The notes under the pieces: model-generated | What the model was told of the DNA's origin: nothing | Database searches by the model: none | The model's input: the letters and a program-made list of their open reading frames with translations, nothing else | In this document: in pieces, positions 1 through 7,666 of the stretch | How positions within the stretch are numbered: the first letter of the stretch is position 1 | Layout of the letters: each line of letters starts with the position of its first letter | Made by a program: the position numbers and the translations under genes | NCBI GenBank assembly: GCA_017468395.1 | Contig: JAFUIR010000005.1 | Span: 110,226 to 174,225, forward strand | Direction of reading: 5' to 3' | Source of the DNA: Lachnospiraceae bacterium | GTDB lineage: Bacteria > Bacillota > Clostridia > Lachnospirales > Lachnospiraceae | DNA length: 64,000 nt

Positions 1-474
1 CATTTCTTCGATTTTATCAGGGTCACCGCCTGTAAGAGCGGTTGCAAAATCGATGATACGGTCGGAAGTCTGGTTTACACCCCAGTAACCGTCTTCCGCA
101 ATATCTGCCTGAGCCTGTGCTTTGGTAGCAGGGTCTACGGTATACTCTCCGCTTGCAAGGAATTTCCAAATATCGTTTGCCTGACCATAGGCATTGCCCT
201 GCCCAAGCATCATTTTTTCAACTAAACTGCGAAGCTGCGCAGTGCGTGCCTCTGCATCTGCTTTTAACTTATTGATTAAGTCTGTATTTTGTGTGTAAGT
301 TTTTGCTTCTTTTTTTACTTCTGTAGCAGTCTGCTTAGAAGGCTCATAAACAACGCCAGTATCATTGGCTGTGTTTGTGGAAGCAGGTGCCTCTGCAGTT
401 GCTTTTTTGTTTGCGGCTGAATATGCCTGATAAGCATTTACGCCGGTTCCGTTGTTAATGCCATTTACGCTCAT
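1..474 (-). CDS. Unknown protein, 5' part only (sigma-28 regulon candidate)
   Basis: The gene runs off the left edge; 158 codons are visible. The start ATG at 474 follows a GGAGGG site. The protein begins MSVNGINNGTGVNAYQAYSA, then a low-complexity Ala/Thr/Lys-rich stretch to about residue 60, then a helical, more conserved-looking part containing WKFLASGEY and DRIIDFATALTGGDP. There is no signal peptide or membrane segment in the visible part. I do not recognise the family. A near-consensus flagellar sigma-28 promoter lies upstream (561-589), so expression with the motility regulon is likely. The N-terminus resembles those of secreted or flagellum-associated proteins only in composition, which is weak evidence. 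Confidence 0.75.
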   Translation of the reverse strand, partial: MSVNGINNGTGVNAYQAYSAANKKATAEAPASTNTANDTGVVYEPSKQTATEVKKEAKTYTQNTDLINKLKADAEARTAQLRSLVEKMMLGQGNAYGQANDIWKFLASGEYTVDPATKAQAQADIAEDGYWGVNQTSDRIIDFATALTGGDPDKIEEM

Positions 475-560
475 GGTTCCCTCCATTTCTGCATGCTGCG
501 CATGCTACCATCCGTGGTTGATTTTTTCCTGAATTAGAAAAATATGCTTTTCTAAAATTT

Positions 561-589
561 TTATCGGCAGGACGTAGTAAAAGGTTTAG
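561..589 (-). promoter_or_regulatory. Sigma-28 (SigD/FliA)-type promoter
   Basis: On the minus strand there is CTAAA (589-585), a 16-bp spacer and GCCGATAA (568-561). This matches the motility promoter consensus TAAA-N15-GCCGATAA with a one-base longer spacer. It sits about 90 bp upstream of the ATG at 474 and points into that gene. Confidence 0.7.
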
Positions 590-603
590 GGTGTTTTACA
601 AAA

Positions 604-930
604 TTATTTGCGATTGGTAATTGCTTTTAGTAAAAAGAATAAATGTTCAAATTCTTCTTTGCTAAGTTTCTGTAATTCTTGGATAAATTCTTCCATTTCC
701 GTTGGGTAAACTTTGGAATCATTAAAAAAGTCTTGTGGACTGATGTCTAAATATTCGCACATATAAAAAAAGGCACTCATAGAGGGCAGAATTTTCTTGT
801 TTTCAATAGAGTTAATATAACTTTCACATTGTCCTATGGATAAACTCATATTACGGGCAGAGATGCCTTTTTGTTCTCTTAGAGTGCTTAATCGTTTGTA
901 AAATAATTCTTGAGACTTTTCGTATTGCAT
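604..930 (-). CDS. XRE-family HTH transcriptional regulator
   Basis: A small repressor-type protein of 108 aa. The HTH_3 fold lies at about residues 12-66, with LREQKGISARNMSLSIG and the recognition helix around ESYINSIENKK. The remaining 40 residues are acidic and helical, probably for dimerisation. I chose the ATG at 930 because AGGTGG lies 5 bases upstream; the GTG at 939 overlaps that site. The gene is divergent from the membrane protein gene at 1148 and may control that promoter. The ligand and true operator are unknown. Confidence 0.8.
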   Translation of the reverse strand: MQYEKSQELFYKRLSTLREQKGISARNMSLSIGQCESYINSIENKKILPSMSAFFYMCEYLDISPQDFFNDSKVYPTEMEEFIQELQKLSKEEFEHLFFLLKAITNRK

Positions 931-1000
931 ATACACCACCTCTTGAATAATTATAATCCATATAGTGTGCAGAATTGTGGATTTGTAATCTATATTAATA

Positions 1001-1029
1001 TTGACTTGCGGATTTTGAGACGATATAAT
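1001..1029 (+). promoter_or_regulatory. Sigma-A promoter of the 1148 gene
   Basis: TTGACT (1001-1006), a 17-bp spacer and TATAAT (1024-1029) form a near-perfect vegetative promoter. It reads into the gene at 1148 after a leader of about 110 nt. It lies in the gap shared with the divergent XRE gene, so it is a plausible target of that repressor. Confidence 0.8.
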
Positions 1030-1147
1030 TTAAAAGATAGATGTTTGAAATCTATACAAAAGAGAGGAAAGGAGATAGGGGAAGCTGTATAGAACAGTTA
1101 GATTAAAAAGGCAGTAAAATTCATCAGATGAAAGAGAGGAAAAGGTT

Positions 1148-1723
1148 ATGAATAATGAGAGCATTGTGTTACAATCTGCGGATTCGCTAAATGATGGAAA
1201 AACGGGAAGCAGTAAAATTTGTATTATTTCCGGTGTTTGTGGCTTGGTGTTAGGATTATTAATCTGTATTTGGGCAGGAAATTTTAACTTATATGCAATT
1301 CTTCTGTTGGGCATATTAGGTGGCTTAGGTGCACTAATCGGATGGGGAATAGGAAACAAGAAGTTGAGATATAAAAGTGCCATGTTGTCAAGGAAACGCT
1401 TTATGGTAGATGAAAAGCCGGAATATGCAGAATTGTATCAAAGATTGTTACCTACTTTTCAGTCATTAAACTTAAAAATGGAATTGAATGAAAAAGGTAT
1501 ACTTAGCGTTTTCCACAATGGTATCTATTATGATATTGTATTTAATGAAGATGATAGTTTTTCTATCCATTGGCATCAGTCCTTCTTTAAGGAACTTTTG
1601 GAAAGGCGACTCAATATTTCAATATACAAGAAATTAGTTGCGTCCATGGGATTGATTGCTTATCATGTGCAAAAAGAATGTTTAAATGGTAATGAAATGT
1701 ATTACACGCAGGAGGAAAAGTAA
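1148..1723 (+). CDS. Two-helix membrane protein of unknown function
   Basis: 191 aa, ATG preceded by GAGAGGAAAAGG. Residues about 23-43 and 47-68 form two hydrophobic helices separated by a very short turn, both Gly-rich (LLGILGGLGALIGWGIG). The C-terminal 120 residues are soluble and charged, with NGIYYDIVFNEDD and IHWHQSFFKELLERR. I do not recognise the family. It sits between an XRE repressor and a recombinase fragment, so it is probably island cargo. The stop codon nearly touches the recombinase remnant, whose own 5' part is missing, which suggests a deletion joined the two. Confidence 0.65.
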   Translation: MNNESIVLQSADSLNDGKTGSSKICIISGVCGLVLGLLICIWAGNFNLYAILLLGILGGLGALIGWGIGNKKLRYKSAMLSRKRFMVDEKPEYAELYQRLLPTFQSLNLKMELNEKGILSVFHNGIYYDIVFNEDDSFSIHWHQSFFKELLERRLNISIYKKLVASMGLIAYHVQKECLNGNEMYYTQEEK

Positions 1724-1725
1724 AG

Positions 1726-2289
1726 GAATGGCATTATGAATTGATTGCATTTCTTCTTTGCACCGGAATGCGTATAGGAGAAGCATCGGCACTTACATGG
1801 CAGGATATTGATTACAAAAATAATGTGATTCATGTTACAAAAACTGTCAGCAGAACAGATAAAGGGGAATATATGATAGGTACACCCAAAAGCAGGACAA
1901 GTGTTAGGGATATACCTTTAAATGATGCCATAAAAAGCGTTTTGAATAGCCAAAAGGAAAAGCAGAAGAGGATGCATTCAAATGTAGTAAATATGTCGCA
2001 AAATGTATTTGAGAATTTATTTGGCGGCATGGTTTATAATTCTTCTGTTAATAAGGCTATTACAGAAACTTTGAAACGCTTAGAAGAAAAGGGACAATAC
2101 ATAGACCATTTTTCTGCTCATGCCCTTAGAGATACTTTTGCTACAAGATACATTGAGCAGGGTGGGAGTCCGCAAGTGTTGAAAACTATTTTAGGGCATA
2201 GTAGCCTTGCTATGACAATGGATTTGTATTCTCATGTATTGCCAAATACGAAACAGAAAGAGATGGATAATTTGAAGATAGTGTTATAG
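1726..2289 (+). pseudogene. Tyrosine recombinase/integrase, N-terminally truncated
   Basis: This is the catalytic domain of a phage or ICE integrase without its N-terminal arm-binding and core-binding domains. The frame is open from just after a TGA at 1693, and similarity begins near EWHYELIAFLLCTGMRIGEA. The catalytic residues are visible: Arg in TGMRIGEA, Lys/Arg in TPKSRTSVRDIPL, HALRDTF, LGHSSLAMT and the Tyr in MDLYSHV. The only possible start is a TTG at 1741 without a ribosome site. About 188 codons remain of the usual 370-400. It is probably inactive and marks the patch 540-4110 as a decayed mobile insertion. No excisionase or relaxase is nearby. Confidence 0.85.
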
Positions 2290-2301
2290 TAAAAGAGAGG
2301 G

Positions 2302-2328
2302 TATGCCCTAGTTTACAGCTAGGGCATA
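2302..2328. terminator. Hairpin after the integrase remnant
   Basis: A perfect 10-bp stem, TATGCCCTAG (2302-2311) and CTAGGGCATA (2319-2328), has a 7-nt loop. It is not directly followed by a strong T run, so it may be a weak terminator or part of an attachment region. Confidence 0.45.
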
Positions 2329-2330
2329 AT

Positions 2331-2423
2331 GACGAAATTTTTTGATGAAAAGTAGTCGTTTTCAAATGTAAAAGACGATATACTGTTGCAACAGTAGTAA
2401 ATTACAGCTTTTTAAATTTCGTC
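2331..2423. repeat. Nested inverted repeats in the 2290-2617 gap
   Basis: This 328-bp gap has no gene. GACGAAATTT (2331-2340) is repeated inverted as AAATTTCGTC (2414-2423). Between them lies the perfect 16-bp palindrome TACTGTTGCAACAGTA (2381-2396). TTACAGCT occurs directly at 2313-2320 and 2402-2409. Such an array next to an integrase fragment suggests a former attachment site, but it could also be an operator cluster. Confidence 0.45.
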
Positions 2424-2575
2424 GTTTTTACAGGTTTACAAATGCGAACAAATGTTCTAATATGGTTTTACGGGGAGGAAATATAAATGATTTAAATGAT
2501 TTGTGAGGAATGTAATAAAATGTCAAAATAGCAAAAATAGTGCTGTATTAGAGATAATATAGTTGATATTTGTTG

Positions 2576-2610
2576 CCCCTTGTAGTACGCTAAAAGAAAA
2601 CGTAAAGGGG
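2576..2610 (+). promoter_or_regulatory. Stem that pairs the ribosome site of the 2618 gene
   Basis: CCCCTT (2576-2581) can pair with AAGGGG (2605-2610), the Shine-Dalgarno sequence of the gene at 2618. An inner stem TACG (2586-2589) / CGTA (2601-2604) supports it. This would restrict translation unless the stem opens. The pairing is visible; the regulatory role is inferred. Confidence 0.4.
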
Positions 2611-2617
2611 ATATGCT

Positions 2618-3508
2618 ATGAAAAAGACAGTCTATTACTATGTTCTGAAACCTATCAATATTGATGACGAGAAATATGCTCAAGTAGAATCATTTGCAGA
2701 TGATTTTAATAGTATCATCAGTAAATTATTCCTTGAAGAGAAAAATAGTAGAAAGGAAACACTAACGAAAGAAAAGAAAATTTTATATTTGTCAGATTAT
2801 AAGTATGATGCGACTAATAGAATTGCATATATTAAAGTGACATCTGCTAAGTATGATGCTGTAAGAAACGTTGTAAATACTAATACTCTTGAAGATAAGA
2901 CAGAATTGATAAAAGGTGTATCAGATGGGGAAGAAGAAAGTAACCATTTAGCAATAAAGTTTATAAGTGCTAAAAAAACAGTATGTTTATTTGAATCAAA
3001 CTATTATGGAATAGGTTTTACGAAGATAATAAAATATTTTGAAAAGAAAATTAAAACGGCTCATAAAGAGAGTGAAGATGGCGTTTATTACAATATTAAT
3101 TATCAAAATATTGTTTCTCATGATTTTTTGGCGGCATTGGAAAAAGTTAATAGAGTAAAAATGGTTACTTTAGAAGTAGACAGAAAAGCGTTGGGAGTTT
3201 CAGACCAAAAGGCATTTGCAGACCGCGCAGATTTATCTAGTACAGCAGATATTGTGTTTAAACCATGTGGAAAAGGTGCAACAATATTAACTGATACGGT
3301 AAAAGCATTTTTTAAAATGTATAATGAGGACGGCATGTCTGTAAGAAGTGTTTCAGTGGACGCAGATAGTGAGAATAAAGAACCTATACAATTTAATACG
3401 GAGCAGATGAAGGAAAAAGTATCAAAAGAAGTTGAAGTAGATGCGAATGGAGAAGTTGATACTCAAAGTATGTTTGCCATTTTTGAGGAGTTGCTTGAAC
3501 AAGTTTAA
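2618..3508 (+). CDS. Unknown soluble 296-aa protein, first gene of a two-gene unit
   Basis: No signal peptide or membrane helix is visible. The N-terminus MKKTVYYYVLKPINID looks like a beta strand start. There is a mixed alpha/beta body, and the tail from about residue 245 is acidic. I see no Walker, HNH, PD-(D/E)XK or HKD motif and do not recognise the family with certainty. Start ATG with AAGGGG 7 bases upstream, inside a possible stem. The next gene follows after 15 bp and encodes a four-helix membrane protein. The pairing of a soluble protein of about 300 aa with a small four-helix membrane protein resembles the Kiwa defence system (KwaB DUF4868, KwaA membrane protein), though the order is reversed and homology cannot be claimed from sight. 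Confidence 0.7.
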   Translation: MKKTVYYYVLKPINIDDEKYAQVESFADDFNSIISKLFLEEKNSRKETLTKEKKILYLSDYKYDATNRIAYIKVTSAKYDAVRNVVNTNTLEDKTELIKGVSDGEEESNHLAIKFISAKKTVCLFESNYYGIGFTKIIKYFEKKIKTAHKESEDGVYYNINYQNIVSHDFLAALEKVNRVKMVTLEVDRKALGVSDQKAFADRADLSSTADIVFKPCGKGATILTDTVKAFFKMYNEDGMSVRSVSVDADSENKEPIQFNTEQMKEKVSKEVEVDANGEVDTQSMFAIFEELLEQV

Positions 3509-3523
3509 AAAGGAAGGATGTTC

Positions 3524-4069
3524 ATGAAAAAAAATTTGGGGGAAATTTGGGAGCCGATAGCAGACTTCTATTGCATGAAAAAGGGTAAAAAAGGAGAAGT
3601 AAGGGTATTTATTTTGTTACCGATAATTGCCGGGAGCATATCGTATATAATTGGAAAAGTTGGCATTATAAATACAACAACGGTATTATTAGATTTTTGC
3701 AATGATATTTTGAATCAATTACTTACGATATTGGCTTTGTTTATCAGTTTTTGTATGGCTTATTTGTCTATTCTATTGACGAGTAGTAGTGAAAATGTAA
3801 CAGAGTTAAAGAAAACACCATCGTCATATCATTTAAAAGGGAAAACTTGTAGTTTATATCAAGTGAATGCAAATGAGATAACGTATATTCTTTTGGCAGA
3901 AATACTTTTTCTTATTTTAATCTTTTTTCAGAAATTAGGATTACCGCTTATTTCCAATGAGTGGATAAAGGTCATGTTATGTATTAATGTTGCAATATTT
4001 ATGCATATTCTATTAGTTATGTTGGTGGTTGTAAAGAATATGTATTTCAGTTTTTGGAGAAATGTGTAG
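3524..4069 (+). CDS. Four-helix membrane protein, second gene of the unit
   Basis: 181 aa from ATG 3524, chosen over ATG 3518 because GGAAGG then has a normal 6-base spacing. Four hydrophobic segments lie at about residues 26-50, 66-90, 124-146 and 154-175. The loop between helices 2 and 3 is polar (ENVTELKKTPSSYHLKG). No catalytic motif is seen. It is cotranscribed with the 2618 gene and followed by a terminator at 4089. The layout suggests a membrane partner, anchor or effector of the upstream soluble protein. It could also be a minor transporter or a holin-like protein. Confidence 0.7.
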   Translation: MKKNLGEIWEPIADFYCMKKGKKGEVRVFILLPIIAGSISYIIGKVGIINTTTVLLDFCNDILNQLLTILALFISFCMAYLSILLTSSSENVTELKKTPSSYHLKGKTCSLYQVNANEITYILLAEILFLILIFFQKLGLPLISNEWIKVMLCINVAIFMHILLVMLVVVKNMYFSFWRNV

Positions 4070-4088
4070 GTGTAATGAACAGTGAAAG

Positions 4089-4111
4089 GAGTCACTTCGG
4101 TGGCTCTTTTT
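4089..4111 (+). terminator. Rho-independent terminator
   Basis: GAGTCAC, loop TTCG, GTGGCTC (one G-T pair), then TTTTTC. It closes the 2618-4069 unit. The rest of the 314-bp gap to ispE holds only the ispE promoter. Confidence 0.85.
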
Positions 4112-4262
4112 CTGACCCCAATTTTGGCCCACGAATGACCCTAATCATCAAATAATCGTACGGAACAATGGTAGAATTACACAAACACAGACGAAGCGGA
4201 ACATGTACTCTATTTTCCAGCATTTATGCGGAAAAATGACACACAACAAACTGCCATGTACC

Positions 4263-4292
4263 TTGACGAATCTCTCGCCCTTGTACTATAAT
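4263..4292 (+). promoter_or_regulatory. Sigma-A promoter of ispE
   Basis: TTGACG (4263-4268), an 18-bp spacer and TATAAT (4287-4292), about 90 bp upstream of the ispE start. Confidence 0.8.
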
Positions 4293-4383
4293 AAATACAA
4301 TCCGTGTATACAAAATACACAAAAGTACAATACTAGAATAAAAAGTGACTGCATATATTATTGTGCGGACAAAGTGAGGAAGC

Positions 4384-5277
4384 ATGAATCAGTTTACATT
4401 GAAAGCGTACGCAAAAATTAATCTGGGTTTGGACGTGGTCAGAAGACTGCCAAACGGCTATCACGAAGTGAAAATGGTGATGCAGACCGTGGGCATTTAC
4501 GATGAACTTAACTTTACCAAAAAAGACAGTGGCATTCTGGTTACGGTTGAGGCGGAAGGCCTGCCGGAGGGAACTGTGCCCGCAGATGAGAACAACCTGA
4601 TTTATAAAGCGGCGAAACAACTGATGGATAAATATCATGTAACAGAAGGGATTCATATTCATCTGCGCAAAAATATTCCTGTGGCAGCAGGCATGGCGGG
4701 AGGAAGCACCGATGCTGCAGCCACTTACCGGGGCGTGAACCGCATGTTTAATTTGGGAGCCACCGAGGAAGAAATCTGCGAAATGGCAGTCAAGGTGGGG
4801 GCGGATGTTCCCTACTGCGTAAAAGGCGGTACGGCTCTTTCCGAGGGAATCGGAGAGGTGCTGACCATGCTGCCCGATGCGCCGGATTGTTATGTGCTGG
4901 TGGCAAAGCCGGACATCTTTGTTTCCACCAAATATGTCTATGAAAATTTGCATGCCGATACTTTGAAATCCCACCCTGATATTGATGGTATGGTGACGGC
5001 TATTAAAGAGGGAAATTTGGACGGCGTTATCTGCCGTATGGAAAATGTATTGGAAACCGTTACCGAGAAAGCTTATCCTGTGATTGCAAAGATTAAGAAC
5101 TTTATGGAGGAGCATGGAGCGGAAAAAGCCATGATGAGTGGCAGCGGTCCTACAGTGTTTGGAATCTATAAAGACGCAGCAAAGGCCAAAGAAGGGTATG
5201 AAGCATTGCAGGCAGCAGGGCTGGCAAAACAGGTATTTTTAACAAATCTTATAAATCCAAAGAAGGAGGAAAACTAG
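4384..5277 (+). CDS. ispE: 4-diphosphocytidyl-2-C-methyl-D-erythritol kinase
   Basis: This kinase phosphorylates the 2-hydroxyl of CDP-methylerythritol, a middle step of the MEP route to isoprenoids, in the cytoplasm. 297 aa, usual length. The GHMP kinase fold is clear: AYAKINLGLDV at the N-terminus, the ATP-binding loop PVAAGMAGGSTDAAA at about residues 98-112, and the C-terminal MMSGSGPTVFGIY motif. Start ATG 4384 follows GAGGAAGC. It is cotranscribed with the GntR gene, whose ATG follows the stop codon directly. ispE next to a GntR/FCD regulator and murI is a layout I would expect in Lachnospiraceae. Confidence 0.97.
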   Translation: MNQFTLKAYAKINLGLDVVRRLPNGYHEVKMVMQTVGIYDELNFTKKDSGILVTVEAEGLPEGTVPADENNLIYKAAKQLMDKYHVTEGIHIHLRKNIPVAAGMAGGSTDAAATYRGVNRMFNLGATEEEICEMAVKVGADVPYCVKGGTALSEGIGEVLTMLPDAPDCYVLVAKPDIFVSTKYVYENLHADTLKSHPDIDGMVTAIKEGNLDGVICRMENVLETVTEKAYPVIAKIKNFMEEHGAEKAMMSGSGPTVFGIYKDAAKAKEGYEALQAAGLAKQVFLTNLINPKKEEN

Positions 5278-5961
5278 ATGCAAGATAATCTGCAAGTGAA
5301 CATGGATGAATTTTTACCCCTGCGGGATGTAGTGTTTAACACTTTGAGACAGGCTATTTTGACCGGAGAGTTAAAGCCCGGCGAGCGACTTATGGAAATT
5401 CATTTGGCAAACAGACTCGGCGTTAGTCGTACTCCCATTAGAGAAGCCATCCGGAAACTGGAACTGGAAGGTCTGGTAATTATGATTCCCAGACGCGGGG
5501 CAGAGGTTGCCAAAATCACGGAAAAGAGTTTGCAGGATGTACTGGAAGTCAGACGTGCGCTGGATGCTCTTAGCGTGGAGCTTGCCTGTGAGCGCATTTC
5601 TGAGGAAGAACTGATACAACTTAAAAACGCCTGCGACGAATTTGAAAAGGCAACACATACCAAAGACCCCAAAAAGATTGCCAAGGCAGATGTGGAACTG
5701 CACGATATTATTGTGAAGGCAACGGGTAACTCCAGACTGGTGCAAATGGTAAACAATCTTTCGGAGCAGATGTACCGCTACCGCTTTGAGTATATCAAAG
5801 ACGCCAGCAAACATCAGCGTCTGATTGATGAACACCGTGTTATTTACGAGAGTATCCGCAACAAAGATAAGACAACTGCATCCGAAACTGCGAAACTGCA
5901 CATCGACAATCAGGAAACTTCTGTGATGGAGCAGATTCACTCCGAGAGAAAAATCAAATAA
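5278..5961 (+). CDS. GntR-family regulator, FadR/FCD type
   Basis: 227 aa. The winged HTH lies at about residues 13-78 (AILTGELKPGERLMEIHLA, then GVSRTPIREAIRKLE). The all-helical FCD ligand domain follows at about 85-212, with LHDIIVKATGN, whose His is typical of metal-binding FCD domains. The FCD subfamily usually senses carboxylic acids or sugar acids. The start ATG touches the ispE stop, with AAGGAGG upstream, so the two are translationally linked. The regulated target cannot be told from the sequence. Confidence 0.92.
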   Translation: MQDNLQVNMDEFLPLRDVVFNTLRQAILTGELKPGERLMEIHLANRLGVSRTPIREAIRKLELEGLVIMIPRRGAEVAKITEKSLQDVLEVRRALDALSVELACERISEEELIQLKNACDEFEKATHTKDPKKIAKADVELHDIIVKATGNSRLVQMVNNLSEQMYRYRFEYIKDASKHQRLIDEHRVIYESIRNKDKTTASETAKLHIDNQETSVMEQIHSERKIK

Positions 5962-6033
5962 CACTGATTAAAGTTGGAAAAATATGGATAAACTCTTTAT
6001 AGAAAATCCTATAAGGGAAAGGAGAGGTTATCC

Positions 6034-6306
6034 ATGAATATTCATTTAAAAATAAAAAAAGCAATGTGGCTTGTGTTTGCTTTCGGCTGGTGGGGCGTTT
6101 TGTACCCTGAACTGACTTTGACGGAGGATACGTTCCGGATTGTATGGTCAGATGAGGAAAACTGTAAAGAAGTTGGAAAGACAGAGGAAGCAGAGGACTT
6201 AAGTGCGACGCAAATTTATTATAAACTCTTGTCAGGCTCTTCAAAGGAGATTAAAATAAAGAGCAAACTGCTGGAAGTTCTGACAGATTATTTTGAAAAA
6301 GGGTAA
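6034..6306 (+). CDS. Small conserved-looking protein with an N-terminal hydrophobic segment
   Basis: 90 aa; ATG 6034 has AAAGGAGAGG at good spacing. Residues about 8-22 (KAMWLVFAFGWWGVLYP) could be a short membrane segment or signal anchor. The rest is acidic, ending in a helical part (KIKSKLLEVLTDYFEKG). Its stop lies 9 bp before murI, so it is in the same operon. I do not know the family or function. Confidence 0.6.
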   Translation: MNIHLKIKKAMWLVFAFGWWGVLYPELTLTEDTFRIVWSDEENCKEVGKTEEAEDLSATQIYYKLLSGSSKEIKIKSKLLEVLTDYFEKG

Positions 6307-6315
6307 GGAAGAAAA

Positions 6316-7158
6316 ATGATACAGGATATGGTTAAAACCTATCCGAAAGATGCACCTATTGGGGTGTTTGATTCGGGCGTGGGAGGTCTGACGGTCTTTC
6401 GGGAAATCATGCGGCAGATGCCAAATGAAAAAATTGTATATTTCGGAGATACGGCCAGAGTACCTTACGGCAGCAAGTCCAAAGAGACGGTTACCAGATA
6501 CTCTAAACAGATTGCGCGCTTTTTGCAGACACAAAATGTAAAAACTATTGTGGTTGCCTGCAATACAGCCAGTGCCTATGCGTTGGAAGAATTGGAAGCA
6601 GAAATTGACATTCCCGTAATCGGTGTGGTAAAGCCCGGTGCAAAAGTGGCAGCCGAGTCCACCGTTAACGGCAAAATCGGTGTCATTGCCACGGAGGCTA
6701 CCATTGGAAGTAAGATTTATTCCCAGTACATAGAAGAACTAAAGCCCGGTGTATCCATTTCGGGAAAAGCCTGTCCCTTGTTTGTACCATTGGTGGAAGA
6801 AGGACTGCTTCAAGACCCGGTAACGGACGAAATCGCCAGACGTTATTTGGCGGAATTGATTGATATTGACATTGATACGCTGATTTTGGGCTGTACCCAT
6901 TATCCGTTGATCCGCTCCACGGTGGGCAAGATCATGGGGGAGAAGGTAACGCTGGTAAATCCTGCCTATGAAACCGCCAGAGAACTGAAAGAAATGCTGG
7001 GAAAATTGGGCATGCTGAATGACAGTGCTCCGGCTCTCGGAAGTGAGCAGTATCGTTTCTATGTCAGTGACAAGGCAGATAAATTTATCCGTTTTGCCAA
7101 TTCCATTATCAAATATGGTATTTTGTCTGCAAAACAGATTAACATTGAAGAATATTAG
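6316..7158 (+). CDS. murI: Glutamate racemase
   Basis: Converts L-glutamate to D-glutamate for peptidoglycan synthesis, cofactor-free. 280 aa, normal length. The N-terminal PIGVFDSGVGGLTVFRE is the family hallmark. The two catalytic cysteines are in VACNTASA (about residue 82) and LGCTHYPLI (about residue 193). Start ATG 6316 follows AAGGAAG. The DUF1934 gene follows 14 bp downstream, a pairing I would expect in Clostridia. Confidence 0.97.
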   Translation: MIQDMVKTYPKDAPIGVFDSGVGGLTVFREIMRQMPNEKIVYFGDTARVPYGSKSKETVTRYSKQIARFLQTQNVKTIVVACNTASAYALEELEAEIDIPVIGVVKPGAKVAAESTVNGKIGVIATEATIGSKIYSQYIEELKPGVSISGKACPLFVPLVEEGLLQDPVTDEIARRYLAELIDIDIDTLILGCTHYPLIRSTVGKIMGEKVTLVNPAYETARELKEMLGKLGMLNDSAPALGSEQYRFYVSDKADKFIRFANSIIKYGILSAKQINIEEY

Positions 7159-7172
7159 AATAGGAAACATAT

Positions 7173-7619
7173 ATGACAAAGGAAGTTTTAGTGGCTATTA
7201 AAGGATTGCAATTTAATGCTGCGGAAGAAGAAACAAATATCGAAACCTTTAATGTGGCCGAATATTATGAAAAAGGAAGCAGCCGTTACATTATTTACGA
7301 AGAGATAGAAGAGGGAACGGCGCAGAGTACGAAAAATATTATTAAATTTAAAGAAAATGTAATGGAACTGACTAAAAAAGGTTTTGTGAATGTACATATG
7401 GTTTTTGAGGAAAACCGGAAGAATATGACAAATTATGCTACGCCTTTTGGAGATATTCTTATAGGCATTGATGCAAAGAAAGTATCCATGGAAGAGGAAG
7501 AGCATCGCATTCAGATGAAAGTTGATTATGCGCTGGAAGTGAATTATGAGCATTTGGCGGACTGTAAAATCACAGTGGATATCAGACCGAAGGAAACGGG
7601 AATCAGTGTACTGAGTTAA
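7173..7619 (+). CDS. DUF1934 (YwiB-like) beta-barrel protein
   Basis: 148 aa, the usual size for DUF1934. The pattern is of short strands, as in the calycin-like barrel of this family: LVAIKGLQF, RYIIYEE, NIIKFKENVMEL and YALEVNYEHLADCKITVDI. The biochemical role is not established. The start ATG at 7173 has AGGAAAC upstream. It is the last gene of the ispE-murI operon and ends at a bidirectional terminator. Confidence 0.85.
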   Translation: MTKEVLVAIKGLQFNAAEEETNIETFNVAEYYEKGSSRYIIYEEIEEGTAQSTKNIIKFKENVMELTKKGFVNVHMVFEENRKNMTNYATPFGDILIGIDAKKVSMEEEEHRIQMKVDYALEVNYEHLADCKITVDIRPKETGISVLS

Positions 7620-7623
7620 GAAA

Positions 7624-7653
7624 AAGGAGTTGGCGTACATACGTCAACTCCTT
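7624..7653. terminator. Bidirectional terminator between convergent genes
   Basis: A 14-bp stem AAGGAGTTGGCGTA (7624-7637) pairs with TACGTCAACTCCTT (7640-7653), with one G-T pair. A-rich sequence on the left and TTGCTTTT on the right suit termination from both sides. Confidence 0.85.
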
Positions 7654-7666
7654 GCTTTTGCGGGTT

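Noticed and set aside
910-1092. A 60-codon plus-strand frame across the XRE start
   Set aside because: No ribosome site, overlaps the XRE 5' end and the promoter at 1001-1029; composition not protein-like.
1041-1106. A 21-codon frame in the leader of the 1148 gene, a possible leader peptide
   Set aside because: No ribosome site before its ATG and no link with attenuation.
2618-4069. Calling this unit Kiwa
   Set aside because: Only size and topology agree. I could not recognise DUF4868, and the gene order is the opposite.
4203-4421. A 72-codon frame before and into ispE
   Set aside because: It runs across the ispE promoter and start in another frame and looks random.
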